Shown one piece after another: positions 1 through 5,629 of a stretch of 11,354 bases of DNA; positions within the stretch are counted from its first letter, which is position 1; every line of letters starts with the position of its first letter. The stretch lies in NCBI GenBank assembly GCA_003518245.1, contig DOZA01000258.1, positions 1-11,354 on the forward strand, given 5' to 3'. The translations under genes were made by a program, and so were the position numbers. Below the pieces are notes generated by a model. That model did no database searches and was not told the origin of the DNA. It was given only the letters and a program-made list of their open reading frames with translations. The stretch comes from Bacteroidales bacterium (GTDB lineage: Bacteria; Bacteroidota; Bacteroidia; Bacteroidales; VadinHA17).

Positions 1-174
1 GGCTCCCGGAGGATGGCCTACCTGAAGTTTCCATGCCGAAAGAATAAATTCACCACAATCCCAGAAACTTACTGTTGGCTCAAGAGTCAGGGTATATACA
101 ATTAAAGAAACAAGAAAAACGAACCAACCCGTAATATTATTTATTTTTTTAAACCTTAGTTGATCATTACCCAT
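1..174 (-). CDS. DUF2723 (GT117-like) membrane protein, N-terminal fragment cut by window edge
   Basis: Translating the minus strand from the ATG at 174 gives 58 codons open to the window edge. A basic N-terminus (MGNDQLRFKK) is followed by a hydrophobic first membrane segment at about residues 16-30. Next come the motif FWDCGEF (residues 37-43) and LQVGHPPGA (50-58). This motif pair is characteristic of DUF2723 proteins, large multi-pass inner-membrane proteins of Bacteroidota classed as glycosyltransferase family 117 and distantly related to protein O-mannosyltransferases. In such GT-C enzymes the acidic residues of the first periplasmic loop (here D39 and E42) are expected to be catalytic. 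The transferred sugar and acceptor cannot be read from this fragment. The C-terminal part, normally most of the protein, lies outside the window. It is oriented like the glycosylase gene upstream (53-nt gap) and could be co-transcribed with it. Confidence 0.85.
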   Translation of the reverse strand, partial: MGNDQLRFKKINNITGWFVFLVSLIVYTLTLEPTVSFWDCGEFILSAWKLQVGHPPGA

Positions 175-227
175 ATTGTGATTTTGATTTATTCGGTTTT
201 GAGACTATAAATATATTTAAAATGCCT

Positions 228-740
228 TTATATGACATAATATCTCCACTCTATATCTCTCCAATAAGATCCTGCATAATCAATACTTATTCGTTTCCCC
301 CTCCCTACATCAATATTTAAACCATGGTCTTCAATCCATATCCGTTCTGATTCGCAAACATCTTCCCCATAATATGTACCATCCAGGTTCAGGAATTTTG
401 TAAGCCTGCCAGGTCCTTCATAGTTAGTGATACCTCTTATTAATACAGCCTGGGGAATACTTTTTTCAGCAGTAACAATATTAAGCATCCAGTAAATCCC
501 GTAAATTAAGTACATATATACAAAGCCTCCCTTGTTATACATAATCTTATTCCTGTGAGTCATTCCCCTGCTGGCATGGCATGCCTCATCTTCTTCTCCA
601 CGATAAGCTTCAACATCTGTTATCATATGCTTTCCGGTAATCCCTTCTTTCCCACTTACGCACAGGAATTTCCCAGGCAAGGTAGGAGCTACTTCAAGTA
701 CATCCCTTGAAAAATAATCTCTATTCAACCTGATGATCAT
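228..740 (-). CDS. mpg: 3-methyladenine DNA glycosylase (AAG/Mpg family)
   Basis: This 170-residue protein has the full set of AAG-family signatures. These enzymes flip out alkylated or deaminated purines and cut the N-glycosidic bond, starting base excision repair. Aligned by eye with human AAG, E44 in VEAYRGEEDEACH matches the catalytic Glu125, Y46 matches Tyr127, and H55 matches His136. Y80 in YLIYGIY matches the intercalating Tyr162, N87 matches Asn169, and R102 in AVLIRG matches Arg182. The conserved GPGRL follows at about residues 109-113. The length is slightly below the usual bacterial 180-210 residues, but both ends look natural: the start MIIRLNRDYF precedes the conserved LPGKFL, and the end ISIDYAGSYWRD matches the family's C-terminal strand. 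A minus-strand promoter candidate lies about 40 nt upstream. No key residue is missing. Confidence 0.95.
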   Translation of the reverse strand: MIIRLNRDYFSRDVLEVAPTLPGKFLCVSGKEGITGKHMITDVEAYRGEEDEACHASRGMTHRNKIMYNKGGFVYMYLIYGIYWMLNIVTAEKSIPQAVLIRGITNYEGPGRLTKFLNLDGTYYGEDVCESERIWIEDHGLNIDVGRGKRISIDYAGSYWRDIEWRYYVI

Positions 741-778
741 ATCAATTATCCCCGTTTTTCATACCAACATTTAAAAAA

Positions 779-786
779 CAAAAGTA
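779..786 (-). promoter_or_regulatory. Bacteroidota-type -7 box (TACTTTTG) for the glycosylase gene
   Basis: The plus-strand CAAAAGTA reads TACTTTTG on the minus strand, a full match to the TAnnTTTG -7 element used by the Bacteroidota primary sigma factor. It lies about 40 nt before the mpg start codon, leaving a leader of roughly 30 nt. I see no clear TTTG -33 box at the expected distance, so this rests on the -7 element alone. Confidence 0.5.
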
Positions 787-810
787 TAAAACCTTCAGGT
801 ATTAGCATAC

Positions 811-835
811 TATGGTTTTAGGCATATAAACCATA
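811..835. repeat. 25-bp dyad (8-bp perfect arms) in the divergent mpg/rplM promoter region
   Basis: TATGGTTT at 811-818 and AAACCATA at 828-835 are perfect reverse complements separated by 9 nt. The dyad lies between the minus-strand -7 box at 779-786 and the plus-strand -7 box at 885-892, upstream of both. It has the size of a dimeric regulator site, but it could also be chance in AT-rich DNA. No regulator can be named. Confidence 0.4.
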
Positions 836-884
836 TGTGATCTAATTTAATGTATATAATATTCTTTTTTATTAAAATATATTG

Positions 885-892
885 TACTTTTG
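885..892 (+). promoter_or_regulatory. Bacteroidota-type -7 box (TACTTTTG) for the rplM operon
   Basis: TACTTTTG is a perfect TAnnTTTG match in the context TTGTACTTTTGCAC. It would start transcription near 899 and give a leader of about 53 nt before the rplM GTG. A T-rich stretch at about 863-871 sits where a -33 element would lie, but there is no clean TTTG. It is placed to drive the whole L13-S9-S2-EF-Ts cluster. Confidence 0.75.
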
Positions 893-951
893 CACACCCG
901 AAAATACAGGATATTAGGAAAATATAATAGTAAAGATTAAAACAAAAGGAC

Positions 952-1407
952 GTGAATACCAATAGCTACAAGACCATTTCGGCGAATAAAGCAACGGTGA
1001 ATAAGGAATGGCTACTCGTTGATGCTGAAGGTGAAATTTTAGGCCGTCTGGCATCAAAGGTTGCAAAGCTTATTCGCGGAAAACACAAGCCTGATTTTAC
1101 TCCTCATGTTGATTGTGGTGACAATGTTGTTATTATCAATGCTGAGAAAGTAGTAATGACAGGAAGTAAATGGGATGATAAAGAGTACATACGATATTCC
1201 GGGTATCCTGGCGGACAAAAATCAGTTGTTGCCAGTGAGATGCTAAAGAAACATCCGGAAAGGGTGGTTGAAAACGCAGTAAGGGGTATGCTCCCAAGAA
1301 ACAGGCTTGGAAGAGCTATTTTCAAGAATCTTTATGTATATGCCGGAGGCAACCACGAGCAGGAAGCACAGAAGCCAAAAAAAATTGAATTAGATAAAAT
1401 TAAATAA
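952..1407 (+). CDS. rplM: 50S ribosomal protein L13
   Basis: The product is L13 (151 residues), an early-assembly protein of the large ribosomal subunit. Conserved stretches are [16 protein letters not shown] (about residues 20-35), [16 protein letters not shown] (about 42-57) and [11 protein letters not shown] (about 112-122). The length is normal for Bacteroidota. The start codon is GTG, in the context AAAGGACGTGAAT with a purine-rich stretch just before it. The encoded start [16 protein letters not shown] resembles the usual Bacteroidota L13 N-terminus, and no ATG upstream in the same frame competes. The gene ends in TAA followed at once by another TAA, then the ATG of rpsI, so the two genes are clearly co-transcribed. 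It is the first gene of the ribosomal cluster. Confidence 0.97.
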   Translation: MNTNSYKTISANKATVNKEWLLVDAEGEILGRLASKVAKLIRGKHKPDFTPHVDCGDNVVIINAEKVVMTGSKWDDKEYIRYSGYPGGQKSVVASEMLKKHPERVVENAVRGMLPRNRLGRAIFKNLYVYAGGNHEQEAQKPKKIELDKIK

Positions 1408-1410
1408 TAA

Positions 1411-1797
1411 ATGGAAGTTATAAATACTATAGGAAGAAGAAAATCAGCCATAGCAAGAGTATATCTTTCTGAAGGTAAAGGACAGATTACTGTTAATAAA
1501 AAAGATTACGTGGAATATTTTCCGACCAAGACACTACAGTATATTATAATGCAGCCTCTTAATCTATTAAATGCTGCTGATAAATATGACATAAAGGTTA
1601 ATCTTACCGGTGGTGGATCAAAAGGACAGGCCGAGGCTTTAAGGCTGGGAATATCAAGAGCTCTTATCAAAATAAACGAAGAGGACAAGCCTGCCCTGAA
1701 AGCCGAGGGATTCCTTACCAGGGACCCACGGCAGGTTGAAAGGAAAAAGCCGGGCCAGCCTAAGGCACGTAAGAGGTTCCAGTTCAGTAAACGTTAA
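1411..1797 (+). CDS. rpsI: 30S ribosomal protein S9
   Basis: The product is S9 (128 residues), a small-subunit head protein whose C-terminal tail reaches the P-site tRNA. The N-terminus has the family pattern TIGRRKSAIARVYL. The middle has the glycine-rich GGGSKGQAEALRLGISRAL (about residues 67-85). The end, KARKRFQFSKR, is the conserved basic tail with the terminal Lys-Arg. The gene lies 3 nt after rplM (the 3 nt being a second stop codon), the standard rplM-rpsI arrangement of bacteria. A 99-nt gap with folded RNA potential separates it from rpsB. Confidence 0.98.
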   Translation: MEVINTIGRRKSAIARVYLSEGKGQITVNKKDYVEYFPTKTLQYIIMQPLNLLNAADKYDIKVNLTGGGSKGQAEALRLGISRALIKINEEDKPALKAEGFLTRDPRQVERKKPGQPKARKRFQFSKR

Positions 1798-1808
1798 AAA
1801 CCATATAG

Positions 1809-1864
1809 ATGCATGTTTAGTATCTAAATTGCATTGACTTCGTTGAACGAACTACTATGCAATT
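1809..1864 (+). promoter_or_regulatory. Candidate structured leader of rpsB-tsf with mutually exclusive hairpins
   Basis: Three related segments lie in the rpsI-rpsB gap: ATGCAT (1809-1814), AATTGCAT (1827-1834) and ATGCAATT (1857-1864). Hairpin A pairs ATGCA/TTTAG (1809-1820) with CTAAA/TGCAT (1824-1834) around a 3-nt loop with a small bulge. Hairpin B pairs AATTGCAT (1827-1834) perfectly with ATGCAATT (1857-1864) and encloses TTCG/CGAA (1839-1842 with 1848-1851). Both use bases 1827-1834, so they exclude each other. Leaders bound by S2 upstream of rpsB are known in other bacteria. That this one works the same way is inference. No T-run follows, so it is not a simple terminator, and no clear -7 promoter box is visible in the gap. 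Confidence 0.4.
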
Positions 1865-1896
1865 GATAATCAGAATGTAAACTTTAATATTGTAAA

Positions 1897-2835
1897 ATGC
1901 CAAGAACAAATTTCAACGAATTACTCGATGCAGGTGTTCATTTCGGACATCTGAAAAGAAAATGGAATCCTGCTATGGCTCCTTATATATTTATGGAGCG
2001 TAACGGTATTCATATCATTGATCTTGAAAAATCAGAACAAAAGATTGAAGAAGCTGCATCAGCTATTAAGCAAATAGCAAAATCAGGAAAGAAGATTTTA
2101 TTTGTAGCTACCAAGAAGCAGGCTAAGGATATCGTTGCCGAGAGGGTTAAGCAGGTAAATATGCCCTATGTTACTGAACGCTGGCCCGGCGGTATGCTTA
2201 CCAATTTCCCCACAATACGTAAAGCGGTAAAAAAAATGTCAGCTATTGACAAGATGGCAACAGATGGCACTTTTGATAATCTTTCCAAGAGAGAAAAACT
2301 GCAGATTACACGCCAGCGTGCCAAACTTGAAAAAATGCTTGGTAGTATAGCTGACCTGACAAGGCTGCCCGCAGTCCTTTTCGTGGTAGATATAACAAAA
2401 GAATATATTGCTGTAAGGGAAGCAAAAAAACTGGCGATACCTGTGATAGCAATGGTAGATACCAACTCCGATCCCAATGCTGTTGATTTCCCCATACCTG
2501 CAAATGATGATGCTTCAAAATCTATATCACTTATAATTGATATTATCTGTAAAGCAATTGAAGAAGGACTTAATGAAAGGAAAACAGAGAAAGAAAAAGA
2601 ATCAGATGGTAAAGAGAGGAAATCATCAAAGGATACAAAAGCTAGTGCTAAAAAAATCAGATCAGTGAAAATGGAAAAACCTAAAGAAGAAGATGAGGAG
2701 AAAGAAAAAAAAGAAAATGTGAGAGTTGATGAAGATGTGCATAAGGAAGAGGATAAGGACAAAGATAGAGTTATGAAAGAAAAACAAGCTAAGAAAGTGA
2801 AGGATTTGTCTGATGATGAGGATAATGAAAAATAA
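1897..2835 (+). CDS. rpsB: 30S ribosomal protein S2 with extended charged C-terminal tail
   Basis: Residues 1 to about 228 are a standard S2, the small-subunit protein that docks next to S1 at the mRNA exit. Conserved pieces include LLDAGVHFGHLKRKWNP near the N-terminus, then VATKKQAKD, RWPGGMLTNF, the coiled-coil region with KREKL, and IPVIAMVDTNSDPN followed by DYPIPANDDA-like DFPIPANDDA. From about residue 229 to 312 the protein becomes a low-complexity tail made almost only of Lys, Glu, Asp, Arg and Ser, ending DDEDNEK. S2 is usually about 230-280 residues, so this tail is long. It is in frame and its codons resemble the rest of the gene. It contains an A8 run at 2705-2712. tsf follows after 28 nt, the usual rpsB-tsf pair. 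Confidence 0.97.
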   Translation: MPRTNFNELLDAGVHFGHLKRKWNPAMAPYIFMERNGIHIIDLEKSEQKIEEAASAIKQIAKSGKKILFVATKKQAKDIVAERVKQVNMPYVTERWPGGMLTNFPTIRKAVKKMSAIDKMATDGTFDNLSKREKLQITRQRAKLEKMLGSIADLTRLPAVLFVVDITKEYIAVREAKKLAIPVIAMVDTNSDPNAVDFPIPANDDASKSISLIIDIICKAIEEGLNERKTEKEKESDGKERKSSKDTKASAKKIRSVKMEKPKEEDEEKEKKENVRVDEDVHKEEDKDKDRVMKEKQAKKVKDLSDDEDNEK

Positions 2836-2863
2836 TATTAACAATTAAAATAAAGAATGTAAA

Positions 2864-3694
2864 ATGGCTTCAATAAGTGCTGCTGATGTAGCAAAATTGA
2901 GAAAGATGACCGGAGCAGGAATGATGGACTGCAAAAAGGCCCTGCAGGAAGCTGAAGGTGATTTTGACAAAGGAGTGGAAATAATCAGGAAAAAAGGACA
3001 GGCTGTAGCCAATAAACGAGCCGACAGGGAAGCAGGTGAAGGTGTTGTCCTCGCTCATACTACTGATGACGAAAAATTCGGTGCTCTTATTGTACTGAAT
3101 TGTGAAACCGACTTTGTAGCTAAAAATGCCGACTTTGTAAAACTGGCACACGATATCCTTGACAAATCACTTGAGAATAAAGTCGAAAGTCTTGATGAAC
3201 TTAAAGCTATTCAGCTCAATGGCGTAAAAATTGAAGATAAAGTGGTTGAACAGATAGGTATAATAGGAGAAAAACTTGAATTATCATATTATGCCTATGT
3301 CAGTGCTGAACATGTGCATTCATATATCCATCCCGGAAACAGGCTTGCCACTCTTGCCGGTTTTAATAAACCCGGGATAGACAATCAGGTGTATAAGGAC
3401 GTGGCAATGCAGATTGCTGCCATGAACCCCCGGGCTGTTGATAAAGATGGTGTAAAACAGGAAGAAATTGACAGGGAACTTGAAATAGGTAAAGAGCAGG
3501 CAAAAAGGGAGGGTAAACCTGAAAACCTCCTTGAGAAAATAGCTATGGGTAAACTTGGTAAATTCTTTAAGGAAAATACATTGCTTAACCAGGAATTTGT
3601 GAAAGATAATAAACAAACCATTAAACAGTACCTTAATTCTGTTGACAAAGATCTAACTGTAACCGAATTTAAAAGGTATACATTAAATGATTAG
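2864..3694 (+). CDS. tsf: Translation elongation factor Ts
   Basis: EF-Ts (276 residues) is the guanine-nucleotide exchange factor that recycles EF-Tu-GDP. The N-terminal UBA-like domain is clear (residues about 4-50: VAKLRKMTGAGMMDCKKAL, then GDFDKGVEIIRKKG). The EF-Tu-contacting motif TDFVAKN is at residues 82-88. The core and dimerisation regions follow, with HIHPG-like YIHPGNRLATLAGF in the middle. The end carries the C-terminal module with LGKFFKENTLLNQEFVKD. Length and layout are normal for Bacteroidota. It is the last gene of the rplM cluster, and an intrinsic terminator follows 22 nt after the stop. Confidence 0.98.
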   Translation: MASISAADVAKLRKMTGAGMMDCKKALQEAEGDFDKGVEIIRKKGQAVANKRADREAGEGVVLAHTTDDEKFGALIVLNCETDFVAKNADFVKLAHDILDKSLENKVESLDELKAIQLNGVKIEDKVVEQIGIIGEKLELSYYAYVSAEHVHSYIHPGNRLATLAGFNKPGIDNQVYKDVAMQIAAMNPRAVDKDGVKQEEIDRELEIGKEQAKREGKPENLLEKIAMGKLGKFFKENTLLNQEFVKDNKQTIKQYLNSVDKDLTVTEFKRYTLND

Positions 3695-3716
3695 TCTGTT
3701 AGGAAAATTCTTATTC

Positions 3717-3753
3717 AAAAACCCGTTAACCCAAGTGGCTGACGGGTTTTTTT
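3717..3753 (+). terminator. Intrinsic terminator of the rplM-rpsI-rpsB-tsf cluster
   Basis: AAAAACCCGT (3717-3726) pairs perfectly with ACGGGTTTTT (3742-3751) around a 15-nt loop. The GC core is ACCCGT/ACGGGT and a seven-T run spans 3747-3753. The A-tract on the left arm means the stem could also work for transcription from the other side, although no gene points that way nearby. It ends the translation cluster and separates it from pyrH. Confidence 0.85.
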
Positions 3754-3760
3754 AGACTCC

Positions 3761-3911
3761 CTCCGGGGAGTGTATCAAAAGCCAGTATTTGATATAGTCT
3801 ACCCGATGATGTAATCCCTATATTGCTAATATTATGGTGTTTACCTTTCATCATATGGCTTTTAAAAGTCAAAAAACTATTATTTTTTGACTTTTGATAT
3901 ACCCCCCGGAG
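3761..3911. mobile_element. MITE-like or decayed IS remnant bounded by imperfect inverted repeats
   Basis: The 363-nt gap between tsf and pyrH holds the terminator (3717-3753), this element and a promoter candidate (4000-4007); I see no gene in it. The left end, 3761-3781 (CTCCGGGGAGTGTATCAAAAG), and the right end, 3891-3911 (CTTTTGATATACCCCCCGGAG), are inverted repeats matching at 19 of 21 positions. They enclose about 110 AT-rich bases with no convincing coding content. Small hairpins lie at the left end: 3756-3761 with 3766-3771 around TCCG, and TATCAAA/TTTGATA at 3773-3779 with 3788-3794. Terminal inverted repeats and the lack of coding sequence fit a miniature non-autonomous transposable element or an IS remnant. 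I see no clear target-site duplication and no transposase, so a purely structural RNA origin is not excluded. Confidence 0.5.
3864..3895. repeat. Perfect 13-bp hairpin inside the right arm of the MITE-like element
   Basis: AAAAGTCAAAAAA (3864-3876) pairs perfectly with TTTTTTGACTTTT (3883-3895) around CTATTA. It is flanked by TGGCTTTT (3856-3863) and GATATACC (3896-3903). If the 32 nt are removed, the right arm joins to TGGCTTTTGATATACC, which extends the match to the left arm by 3 nt, to 3784. The hairpin therefore looks inserted into, or duplicated within, the right inverted repeat. A terminator-like role on either strand is also possible, but the stem is very AT-rich. Confidence 0.55.
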
Positions 3912-3999
3912 AACAGAGAAGACTGAGTTTAAGTAGAGCAGCTATAGTGTCATCTGAGTCAATAATAAACATGGTGGTTCAGGTTACGTCTAAAATTGT

Positions 4000-4007
4000 T
4001 ATTTTTG
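4000..4007 (+). promoter_or_regulatory. Bacteroidota-type -7 box (TATTTTTG) for pyrH
   Basis: TATTTTTG matches TAnnTTTG and lies about 50 nt upstream of the ATG at 4058, predicting a leader of about 44 nt. No good TTTG -33 box is visible at 17-23 nt upstream. Its position downstream of 3887 argues that the pyrH message does not include the possible upstream TTG start. Confidence 0.5.
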
Positions 4008-4057
4008 AAAACTGTTATCTTAATTTATTTTACAAGTCCGTACAATCAACATTAAAA

Positions 4058-4768
4058 ATGAAATACAAAAGAGTACTGCTAAAGCTCAGCGGTGAATCAC
4101 TCCAGGGAAATGATAATCAAGGGATAGATCCCGGGCGATTAAGATATTATGCCAATCAGATTAAGGAACTAGTACATACAGAAATTGAAACAGGGATAGT
4201 TATAGGTGGCGGTAATATATTCAGGGGATTAAAAGGATCACATGATGGTTTTGACCGGCTCAAGGGTGACCAGATGGGAATGCTGGCTACTGTTATTAAC
4301 AGCCTTGCCCTTGAAAGTGAACTACTTTCAATTGATTGTGATGCCAGGGTTTTTACATCCATAAGAATGGAGCCGGTAGGAGAACTGTATAACAGGGATA
4401 AAGTTGTAAAGAGCATGAAACAGGGAACCGTATGCCTCTTTTCCGGTGGCACAGGTAATCCCTTTTTTACTACTGACACCGCAGCAGCTCTGAGAGCTGT
4501 TGAGACCGGTTGTGATGCCCTGCTTAAGGGAACACGTGTTGATGGTGTATATTCAGATGACCCTGAGAAGTCGGAAAAAGCAGAGAAATTTGATTATATC
4601 TCTTTCAATGAGGTAATAGCAAGGCAACTTAAAGTAATGGACCAGACAGCCTTTACCATGTGTCGTGAAAATAATATGCCGATTATCGTATTTGATATGA
4701 ATACCCCTGGTAATCTCCTGAAAGTTGTACAGGGTAAGAAAGTAGGAACATTAGTATCTGCAGGTTAA
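4058..4768 (+). CDS. pyrH: Uridylate kinase (UMP kinase)
   Basis: PyrH phosphorylates UMP to UDP in pyrimidine nucleotide synthesis. It is a hexameric amino-acid-kinase-family enzyme, unlike eukaryotic UMP/CMP kinases. With the ATG at 4058 it has 236 residues, the usual length. It begins MKYKRVLLKLSGESLQG, the conserved phosphate-binding start. Further motifs are GGGNIFRG (50-57), DQMGMLAT (71-78), GGTGNPFFTTDTAA (130-143), DGVYSDDP (162-169) and LKVMDQTAFTMC near the C-terminus. The same frame stays open upstream to a TTG at 3887, but those 57 codons encode nothing seen in PyrH and start inside the inverted-repeat element, so I chose 4058. It lies next to frr, a common bacterial pairing (pyrH-frr). 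Confidence 0.97.
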   Translation: MKYKRVLLKLSGESLQGNDNQGIDPGRLRYYANQIKELVHTEIETGIVIGGGNIFRGLKGSHDGFDRLKGDQMGMLATVINSLALESELLSIDCDARVFTSIRMEPVGELYNRDKVVKSMKQGTVCLFSGGTGNPFFTTDTAAALRAVETGCDALLKGTRVDGVYSDDPEKSEKAEKFDYISFNEVIARQLKVMDQTAFTMCRENNMPIIVFDMNTPGNLLKVVQGKKVGTLVSAG

Positions 4769-4771
4769 AAT

Positions 4772-4800
4772 TTTGTTTTTACATATTTTTATTAAATTTG
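4772..4800 (+). promoter_or_regulatory. Two-part Bacteroidota promoter (TTTG-17 nt-TAAATTTG) for frr
   Basis: A -33 element TTTG (4772-4775) and a -7 element TAAATTTG (4793-4800) are spaced by 17 nt, at the short end of the accepted range for this phylum. The predicted leader is about 30 nt before the frr ATG. This is the only promoter in the window where both boxes are clean, and it suggests that frr can be transcribed separately from pyrH. Confidence 0.6.
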
Positions 4801-4837
4801 TTAACTGGCAAACAGGTTTAACCATAAATCTACCAGT

Positions 4838-5401
4838 ATGAATGAAGAGATAGAAATCATAATGGAAGAAATCAGGGACAGGATGGAAGGTGCTATCGCA
4901 CACCTTGAAACCGAACTGTCAAAACTAAGGGCCGGGAAAGCAACACCGGCACTCCTGGATGGTATTAAAGTCGATTATTACGGAGTTAATACACCACTTA
5001 ACCAGGTTTCTAATATAAACACCCCTGATGCTAAATCAATAATTATTCAGCCATGGGAAAAAACAATGCTCGGTCCTATTGAAAAAGCTATTATGGCTGC
5101 CAATATAGGCCTGACACCCATGAATAACGGTGAGATAATAAGGATCAATGTGCCACCACTTACTGAAGAAAGAAGATCACAGCTGGTAAAAATGGTTAAA
5201 AATGAAGGTGAATCAGCCAGGATAAGTTTGCGAAACTCTCGTAAATGGGCTAATGATGAACTTAAGAAACTACTAAAAGAAGGACTGTCAGAAGATGCTG
5301 AAAAAAACTCTGAAGACCAGGTGCAGGAGCTTACCGATGATTTTTCCAAAAAAGTAGAAGAGATAATTGAGGCCAAGGAGACTGATATAATGACCGTTTG
5401 A
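4838..5401 (+). CDS. frr: Ribosome recycling factor
   Basis: RRF (187 residues, normal length) splits post-termination ribosomes together with EF-G. The two-domain layout is visible. The helical domain starts with MEGAIAHLETELSKLRAGKA (about residues 16-35). The beta domain follows with VDYYGVNTPLNQVSNI and IIIQPWEK. The family signature PPLTEERR is at about residues 106-113, followed by VKNEGESARISLRNSR. The long C-terminal helix KEGLSEDAEKNSEDQVQ leads to the end. The start MNEEIEIIMEEIRDRM fits the family. A 69-nt gap carrying its own promoter separates it from pyrH. No convincing terminator follows it. Confidence 0.98.
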   Translation: MNEEIEIIMEEIRDRMEGAIAHLETELSKLRAGKATPALLDGIKVDYYGVNTPLNQVSNINTPDAKSIIIQPWEKTMLGPIEKAIMAANIGLTPMNNGEIIRINVPPLTEERRSQLVKMVKNEGESARISLRNSRKWANDELKKLLKEGLSEDAEKNSEDQVQELTDDFSKKVEEIIEAKETDIMTV

Positions 5402-5504
5402 TACATCATACTATCACTGATACCTGAAAAAGTATAATATTTTATCCCCTTCCTATTCAACCTGCATAATTACAATCAGGTCAATATTTTATGCCACAAC
5501 TAAA

Positions 5505-5524
5505 CTTTCATGCCCTGATGAAAG
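5505..5524. repeat. Perfect 7-bp hairpin in the frr to signalling-operon gap
   Basis: CTTTCAT (5505-5511) and ATGAAAG (5518-5524) are perfect reverse complements around GCCCTG. There is no T-run after it on the plus strand, so it is not a typical terminator for frr. It may be an operator or an RNA fold in the leader of the downstream operon. The rest of the 228-nt gap (5402-5629) shows no gene and no TAnnTTTG box. Confidence 0.35.
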
Positions 5525-5629
5525 GATGAAAAAAATACATACTTATAGGGTAAATCCAATAATAGCGGTCATATAAGTGAGAAATGAGAAAAGCATCTCA
5601 ATAATATGTATAACAAAAAACATAAAGCC

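Noticed and set aside
2166..2762. Long open frame antisense to rpsB (198 codons, very Ser/Phe-rich)
   Set aside because: It mirrors the Lys/Glu-rich S2 tail read on the other strand; its composition is low in complexity and rpsB is certain.
3887..4057. N-terminal extension of pyrH from a TTG start (57 extra codons)
   Set aside because: The added residues match nothing in UMP kinases, begin inside the inverted-repeat element, and precede the -7 box at 4000-4007. The ATG at 4058 gives the normal 236-residue protein starting at the conserved N-terminus.
5505..5524. Hairpin as a terminator for frr
   Set aside because: No T-run follows on the plus strand and the stem is short.
5606..5629. Upstream ATG for the first CarboxypepD_reg protein
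   Set aside because: It would place eight polar residues before a signal peptide that is well formed from the ATG at 5630.
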